From positions 764,602,173 to 764,666,172 of the forward strand of contig NC_081408.1 in the NCBI RefSeq assembly GCF_030272615.1: a stretch of DNA of 64,000 bases, read 5' to 3'. This DNA comes from Cryptomeria japonica. Lineage: Eukaryota; Streptophyta; Pinopsida; Cupressales; Cupressaceae. Below the pieces are notes generated by a model. It was not told where the DNA came from, searched no databases, and saw only the letters and a list, made by a program, of their open reading frames with translations. Below are positions 57,310-64,000 of the stretch, one piece after another. Every line of letters starts with the position of its first letter. The first letter of the stretch is position 1. Position numbers and translations under genes: made by a program.

Positions 57310-60300
57310 TATAACAAACACCAATAGGTTGATGGATACCAAGGCATATGAAGGAAATAAAAATTGAAAAAATTTAGAGTTTTGGGATTTTTTCTATCGC
57401 CATACTAGGATGGCAAACCATATAATTCTAATAGATCAAAAGAAAAAGAAAAATCAAATAAGAACACTCATGCCCAAAATGAAAATAATCAAAAGTAAAA
57501 GAAAACAAGGGGTTCCCTATTTTGCTAAGTCAAAAGGGGGCATGGATGCAAGGCTCAATATCCACATATAAAGCAATCTCATAGTTTAAAACATATATTC
57601 ATGGATTTGTACATATATGAAAATTTCCCATGAGTTTATTTGAAAAAAAATAGCTCATACCACATCATTGGAGAGATGAAGGATGATATACATATAAGAA
57701 GTTGTTTTTTCTATATTCAATACACAATATGCTAGATTAAGGGGATGCATCCTTGATGATACATACTCATCCTACATTCTTGATGTATATACTATGTGTC
57801 ATTAAATATGTGTCATTAAATTTCTTAATTAGATGTTAACAAGGTCTACTTGTATTGATCCACTATCAGCTTGAATATGGTTGCTAGGGACCTTGTATTC
57901 ATTGACATTTATCTTCAATTTTACCATTATTTTGCTTATAGTGGTTTCCCTACTACATTCAATGGATCTTGAAGAAGAAAGATTTAATCCAGATCTATGC
58001 AATTTGAAAAATATTTCTAATAATATACAGTAAAATATTTGAGCTTTCCAGATTTATGCAATTGTATATAGTATATTTTTTATAGAAAGAATTGTATCGA
58101 TCTAATTATTAAATTGTGCATCCACAAATAGTACGTGTGCAATTATTGTACTGTACGCAGGGAATTTCATCGACAAAATTTTAATTGATAGACATTGCGA
58201 AGTTAAATCCATGGAAATGTTTGTGGGAAAAGGGAGCATCGTTACCTACACCAGGTGATAATGAGCATCTGTAGTGGATAAAATGGTTTTAAATGACTTT
58301 CTATCAATTTGATGCAACGATAACATATATACGTACAGGTAAATCAATGATCTTGTCGCTTGCTTTTCAAAAGCATGTAAAGCAACGTAATTGTATTACC
58401 AGATGTTTTTGCTTTTGACTGCGCTTTTGGTGATGAGAAGCATCCATTTGTTTCCTTTATTCTTAGTAGTAGAATTTCTGTAGGTGGGTTGATGGTGACA
58501 AACATAACAATTATTTTTCTTTGCATATATTTGAACTTGAAATGAGCGAAAGCATTTCACTTTAAAACCGGAAAATGAAATTTGACCGCTCACTGAAGTT
58601 TAAAACTTGGGAACGAATAAGTGACTAGACAGGGTGATGGCTCTTTAAAGACTGTTATTCTTCCTCCTTTTTCTTCTTTCTTTTCATTTTTTAATAATCA
58701 CATTTTCCCGCATCATATACAACACAAACATCTTAAAATATCAATTAATTCAACAGTAACATGGCCATCCACTACGTAAATGACCTCTCTTTAATTATAA
58801 TTGATTACATTGAGGAGCATAATTACTTCGGCTTCTCTATACCTTTGCTTACAGCTCTCTACTAGATCACGTTTATTTAACAAAATTAAATATATCTATA
58901 TTACAAGCTATTAAATGCATCTATGAATTATTTTGCATCAATAAATATTTAATATTTTTTATTCTTTTCTTTAGTAATAATTTTTGTTAATAGAAATATT
59001 TTAAGCTAGATGAAATGTATATAAATAAAGTGATTGTATTAATCAATTACATTTCCATCAATTTATGGATCTCAATATCTATCTAAAACAATTAATCTCA
59101 TACAAAAAATATTTTTCGGTTCTCATCAATTTTGATTATGCTTCATTAATTTTTACCTCTTTACTCTTGCGACTTCTAAAAAATAAAAAAAACATTAATA
59201 CAACAAACTATCTATATACACCTACATGGTTATATTCATAAAATATTTGATTATATCTCACCTTTCAACATCCTCTCCTCTAAACAAGAGATACATTACA
59301 TCAATGCACTTAAAATGATCTAATCATGTCTTTGTATAGCAATCCTTGTGAAAATAATACATGTTTAACAATATCATAATATTAAAAAAAATATCACTTA
59401 ACTCCAAAATCAAATTATTAAAACTGCATATAAATTATTACTTAGAAAGTTTTAATTAAAACAAATAGATTCATTTAAAATTAACATATAAAAAATGAAA
59501 ACAAAAATAAAATGGACTAGATTAAGCATCGAAAAATCTTCAATATAAGCATCACTAATATTCCATGGTCAAGGGTATCTTTCATGCACAAAAAATAAAA
59601 TTGTGTATACAAAAAAAATCCTTCAATATAAAACTAAATATATCTAGCCCATAGAAACAAAACGTGTTCACACAAATATTCATATTGTAATTGAAGGCTT
59701 GTGTAGAATTTTGACTACACTTACGAGTTTTTAATTAGTAGGGAGGTTTTTGCATAACTTTTAATAGCTTTAGAAGTTTCTTGGAGTGATTAGAGAACTT
59801 TAAGTTCATGACACATTTCTAAGAGATGAAGCTTGAAAAGGTTGAAATTTGTACATAAAATATCATTTTTTTGTGTGACACAAATTTATATAATTTTATA
59901 ATGGTATGCACTTTTAAAAAAAAATTCATATAGAACCTAACACCCCAGACATAGTTTATTGTGCAATGGTTTATAGCTTTGAGATAACTTTGGGTCTAGA
60001 AAATTATATAATCTTTGGTTGATTTACTTACTAGCTTCAACATCATGTTTTACCTCTTTATTTACAAAATTCAAATGAGATGGATTTTTTTTGAGATAAT
60101 TATAAAATGCACAAGCTATCACTAAAGGATACTAACCTAGATCAATTATCTTGGTTTGGTACATGTCATGCCACAAAGTTAGGTGGAAAACCTTTTGAGT
60201 AAATATCAAGAAATTTTGTAAAATAATTTTTAATATCCAAGATATATTCAAAACATTTTCACATCACAAATATATTCATAAATGTTTCTAAACCATTCAT

Positions 60301-60453
60301 TGTATAAAAATATTTTCAAAAACATATTAGAAAAGGTATAAAGTATATGGCATTTATACACTTTAACTTAGCTTTAACAAGACCACTAAAGTGGGACGAA
60401 AATGTAAAGAGAGAAATTGTATACCTTGCAATTTTTATACTTCATTTTTTATT
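57310..60453. repeat. Dispersed repeat family, copy D
   Basis: The most complete copy, joining the block order of copy B (57310-58700) to that of copy A (58500-60450). Includes GGATACCAAGGCATATGAAGG, ATTGAAAT/TTGAAATGAGCGAAAGCA, the AT-rich block at 58800-59700 and the distal block shared with 6.9 and 19.7 kb (60001-60200 is the degraded 61-codon frame). It is cut at 60454, inside TTATACTTCATTTT, by the LTR element. Confidence 0.7.
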
Positions 60454-62239
60454 TGTAGACACCTAAAATTGTTCTAGCCTAATTAAATAAATATATTTAT
60501 TCATTTAATTATTTTGTCCTAGGCCTTCTATTAATTAAATAGATTTTTATTTATTTAATTAATTCACTAAGATTTTTCTAGCTTTTTACCATTTAAATAA
60601 ATATTTTTATTTATTTAAATTATCCTTTCTCTAAATTAAATAAATATTTTATTTATTTAATTGGTCCCCCTTCCTCTATTAATTAAATAGATCTCCATTT
60701 ATTTAATTAATTCATTAGATTTTTCCCTCCAGGACAAATGTCGTTCATCACTTAATTTACCTCCAACTACCCTCTTAATATTTTACCATTTCCCTTACCT
60801 ACCCTTTAATCCTAGCTGATCATTTATCCTTTCATCTCACAATCTTAGCCCTCCATTTTCTAAGGTGTTCTCTATATAAGAGGATTCCTTCATCCTTTCA
60901 TGACCCTAATCAACTAAGCAGTGATCAATCACCCAAGTATCTACACAACCACAATCGATTCTTTGTTGAGCTCTTGTGCACACATAAAATTTGAGAGCAA
61001 CCATATCAAACAAGATCAATGGAGATAGGAAACTGTAGAGGAGGGGATTCGTTAGCTCAAAGATGATAAATCCTAGAGAACAAATCAATCTATTGCTACC
61101 TCACTTATACTAGTGCTAAGGGTGAGCCAAGGAATAATAACAAAATAAAACTATTCTAATAGAGAAATAATTAAATGATTAAAATGCAAAAATGATAAAA
61201 TATGAAATTCTAAACTAACAGGGTGACACAAAATTGAAAGTAGGTTATACTAAAGAAATACGAAGGTCACATGTTTTGGACTCTACTGCAGCGTGTTGTT
61301 GTTTGTACGACAAGGGAACATAAAAAACCGCAAAATGCTACCACCAACCCTATTTGGTTGCACATAACCCGTTCGTCACCTGCATACACCGAGACATGGG
61401 AAAATATTGGAGGTTGTATAGGGGTCTGCCTCAGTCAGACCCCCTTTTTGGTGTTTCCACCTCCACAAACAACTAGATAGATAGAATGGATAAAAGATAA
61501 AAGATATAATGTAGATAGAAACTATACTCCGCTTAATGGAAGTAGACCCTTGCTGCAAATAGATAAAAAAATATTATTGATTTAAACTAAATGCACCTAG
61601 ATAAGAGATACATTTAAAGAAATGATAGATAAATTGCATGTGATGGTAAAAGATAGATAAATGATAAAGAGGAGATAAGGTGTGTAGCCAAATCCCCCTT
61701 TTCAAGATACGAGCGTGATGAAGCTCAAGACGCGTGTGACTTGCAAGATGATTGCAAGAGTGTTGTAGGTAGAGGTAGCTTGATAACACTTGTAGATTCT
61801 TCAAGAGAGAGATCAATGAGAGCCAAAGAGTAGACCTAAATATTGAAGGGAGAGCCAAGAATCCAAAAGTCAACCCTTTAAAATGAGAAAAGAAGGACTT
61901 TTAAGACTACAAAGAGGTGCGAAGGGTCATTATAGTCAAAAGCAAGCCAACGGACATGCATCAGAAGGCATTTGACAAGTTGGAAGATGTGATATTTCGT
62001 AGATCTATCGAGATGTTAGCACAGTGCACAGACATTTGTGTGGCGGGTTGTTGTTTGTGTGGTGCACTGTCATCTTGTCAAAGATAGGACCAAATGGGGT
62101 TTTAGGGAAAATAGGGGCACTTTGTCTTTGGGGCCTATGATGCCAAAATAATGGAATTTTGATTATGGATTTGCCATTAATGCACCAGGCGCCTTGCATA
62201 AGTGTTATGATTATAATAGGTGCAATTTAGGACACTACA
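60454..62239 (-). repeat. LTR related to the 9.3-17.1 kb element
   Basis: The right end GGACACTACA followed by a TTTTTCCCCCATTTTAGTGG tract mirrors GACGCTACA plus TTTAGCCCCCACTTTAGCGG of the first element, so this is a minus-strand 3' LTR with its polypurine tract. The left end TGTAGACACC at 60454 is placed where dispersed repeat copy D is interrupted. Contains TCTATATAAG near 60873 and the conserved hairpin at 61421-61443. Left boundary is less certain than the right; two LTRs could be fused here. Confidence 0.55.
61421..61443. other. LTR hairpin GGGGTCTG/CAGACCCC
   Basis: Perfect 8-bp stem with a 7-base loop. Same placement as the GGGGTTTG/CAAACCCC hairpin in the other LTR, with one compensated base pair. 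Confidence 0.7.
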
Positions 62240-62258
62240 TTTTTCCCCCATTTTAGTG
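62240..62258 (-). other. Polypurine tract next to the LTR
   Basis: The minus strand reads AAAATGGGGGAAAAA directly before TGTAGTGTCC, the LTR start. The internal part beyond it is lost or replaced by copia-type sequence by about 62.46 kb. Confidence 0.6.
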
Positions 62259-62464
62259 GACTTATTGACTCAAGGGATTAGGCACACTTAAGTAGTTTCA
62301 GAAAGATAAATTCATTAAGCCCATTTAGTGCAATGAATGCAATAAGTGCAATACATACGTAGCCCAAAATGGATACTATAGAGGCCGCAAAGGTCAAGTT
62401 GGAAATTATGGATGATGCCCCAAAGTCTCCACAAGAAACCACAATATTCAGTGTGATGCTCGTC

Positions 62465-63398
62465 TCATAATATAAAATTCAAAAATTTGTCAGCACTTAT
62501 TAGCATAATTTCTAGATTGATTGCACTTATAACATTTGATGTTCCTCTGCATTGATTCACTAAGTGCATTCTTGATTTGTGCTGATTAGCCTTAGGACCA
62601 TAATTGTTGCATTGAAAGCAATAACCATGAAAAGTCTTATTATTTATTTCATTCATTCCAAATGGAAAATGATTTTGTCTCCTAACTTGATTTCTACAGT
62701 AACTTTCTTTATGACCAAACTTATTACAATTGTAACATTGAGTTCTCCGTTCCTTCATGCTTCTACATTCTGTAACTTTATGTCCAATTTATTGCATTAA
62801 AAATAATAACTATTAAAGGATGAGTACCTTTGTGCATAAAGTTGATGAATTGGTCATCTCCTTGTAGTAGTACTCTAATTTTGGATTTTGCTTGCATATT
62901 CAAGTTTCTTGTCTTCTTGTATCTTAATTTCCTTGCCTTGGTCTTTCTCTTTCTGATTTGAACATTCACCGGTTTGAAATCCTAGTCTGGTCTTGTCTTC
63001 ACGAGGTTTTTGCATGTTAATCAATTCATCCAGTAGTTTATTGCTTTCATGAGCTTTTGGTTTTTACTTCATCTTGTTCACTTCTTGTTCCAAGTTCTCA
63101 CATTCTTCATTCTTTAGCTTAATTCATTCTTTTAGAGTTTCTTCCACTTTGTTCTTCGCTTCCATTTTCAACATTAGATTTTAATAGTTTCATTCACTTG
63201 CTTCAACTGATTATTAACTTCTCTGTGTCTCAAGTTGAATTTCCATATTTGTTCTCTTAGTTTCACCATACATTCATTTGCTTCTCTGATATTTTCTTTC
63301 AATTCCTCATTCTCTGAAATCACACTTTCCAGATCTTCAAGATTTGTCTTCAATTCCTCATCCAAATGATATTCTTCGACCATATTGATCAGAGCCAT
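62465..63398 (-). pseudogene. Copia-type gag remnant, coiled coil and zinc knuckle
   Basis: In minus-strand order: 63398-63174 encodes MALINMVEEYHLDEELKTNL and a long coiled coil. 63173-62778 is broken by stops and frame slips but retains Lys-rich and LLQGDDQF segments. 62758-62465 encodes CYNCNKFGHKESYC, a full C-x2-C-x4-H-x4-C knuckle, and a second decayed one (CFQCNNYGPKANQH). Zinc knuckles bind element RNA. The usual N-terminal Gag core is absent: the coiled coil begins only about 50 bases after the primer-binding site. Confidence 0.7.
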
Positions 63399-63450
63399 GA
63401 TTCAAAGAATAAGGATCTCCATCAAGAAGTTAAGCTACCAACCAAGGGAC

Positions 63451-63465
63451 CCAACTCTGATACCA
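63451..63465 (-). other. Primer-binding site, initiator-Met type
   Basis: The minus strand reads TGGTATCAGAGTTGG, matching the TGGTATCAGAG typical of plant copia elements primed by initiator methionine tRNA. It is two bases from the LTR end. Confidence 0.85.
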
Positions 63466-63467
63466 AT

Positions 63468-64000
63468 TGTTGAAAGGTTGAAACATCCAAAATACTAAAA
63501 GTGGGGGGTGGCGTGAATCAGTATTATTATAGCAATTTAAAACTTTTCCTTATTGTTAACCTTAGCAATAAATATCACCAACATGAATCAGCATAACAAA
63601 GGAATGAAATATATAATCACAAAGTAGACACGAGATTTTTGTATGTGGAAAAATCAAATCAGAAAAACCATGGAGAGGGTTAACTCTCAAGATAATATAA
63701 CTAGTTATACGGAGTTTACAAAAGTGGCTCACTGTCTGATTACAAGATGGCTCATAGCTGGAAAGCTCAATGCAATTGAAACAAAAGAACTGAGGAAAAT
63801 TACATCTAAAGAATGAATGAGATCAGTGTACAATTAAGCTTAGATAACTACACAACTACTCATATTAGATCCGATGAGGAATCTTTGTAACTCTCTCTCA
63901 AAACTACACAACTCAACTGCTTGTTGTAGATCTAGTAAAGGATTATTGCAACGTAAAAGATCAAATCTCTATCACACTTTTATAGAGGAAATGACCAATA
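63468..64000 (-). repeat. 5' LTR of a copia-type element, cut by the window end
   Basis: Begins TGTTGAAAGGTTGAAAC (the LTR end ...CAACA on the minus strand) directly beside the primer-binding site. At least 533 bp, continuing past 64000. Confidence 0.7.

Noticed and set aside
61421-61450. Hairpin followed by a T run resembling a bacterial terminator
   Set aside because: The context is a plant LTR, and the hairpin recurs in the related LTR; no bacterial genes are nearby.

Overview
The window looks like nuclear DNA of a land plant, most likely a gymnosperm. It is AT-rich, full of decayed LTR retrotransposons and old dispersed repeats, and holds one large intron-containing gene. No rRNA, tRNA, CRISPR or bacterial-type operon structure was seen. 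The organism call is inference, from the repeat types, the intron sizes and the kind of gene.

Layout: 1-0.4 kb is a degenerate TTAATT-rich tandem repeat. 1.49-4.73 kb holds a long broken minus-strand coding region of an unrecognised family. 6.64-6.79 kb is a run of seven tiny hairpins whose arms change together. 9,290-17,117 is a complete minus-strand LTR retrotransposon with a TTCTC target-site duplication; it encodes Gag plus a protease-like domain but shows no reverse transcriptase or integrase. A dispersed repeat family occurs at about 17.5-20.5, 27.5-30.1, 31.2-32.7 and 57.3-60.45 kb, with a partial copy at 6.9-7.5 kb. A foldback element lies at 30.3 kb. A direct duplication of about 1.6-1.8 kb at 35.2-38.76 kb ends at the first exon of the main gene.

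The main gene, 38,846-51,972 (+), can be assembled as about 15 exons with consistent splice phases. It predicts a protein of about 1,925 residues: a unique N-terminal region, an ankyrin-repeat array, a KAP-family P-loop NTPase domain with inserted membrane segments, a C-terminal KAP region and an 11-residue-repeat coiled coil. This is the architecture of animal Kidins220/ARMS. All exons are open except exon 4, where the Walker A motif is broken by a net loss of 1 base modulo 3; 7 missing bases would explain it. The copy is therefore either a recently inactivated gene or carries an assembly error.

Downstream, 52.37-55.86 kb carries two tandem copies of a decayed Ty1-copia reverse-transcriptase fragment separated by an LTR piece. 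From 60,454 to 62,239 lies an LTR related to that of the 9.3-17.1 kb element. The window ends in the 5' part of a minus-strand copia-type element, with a CCHC zinc knuckle, a coiled coil, an initiator-Met-type primer-binding site and a partial LTR.
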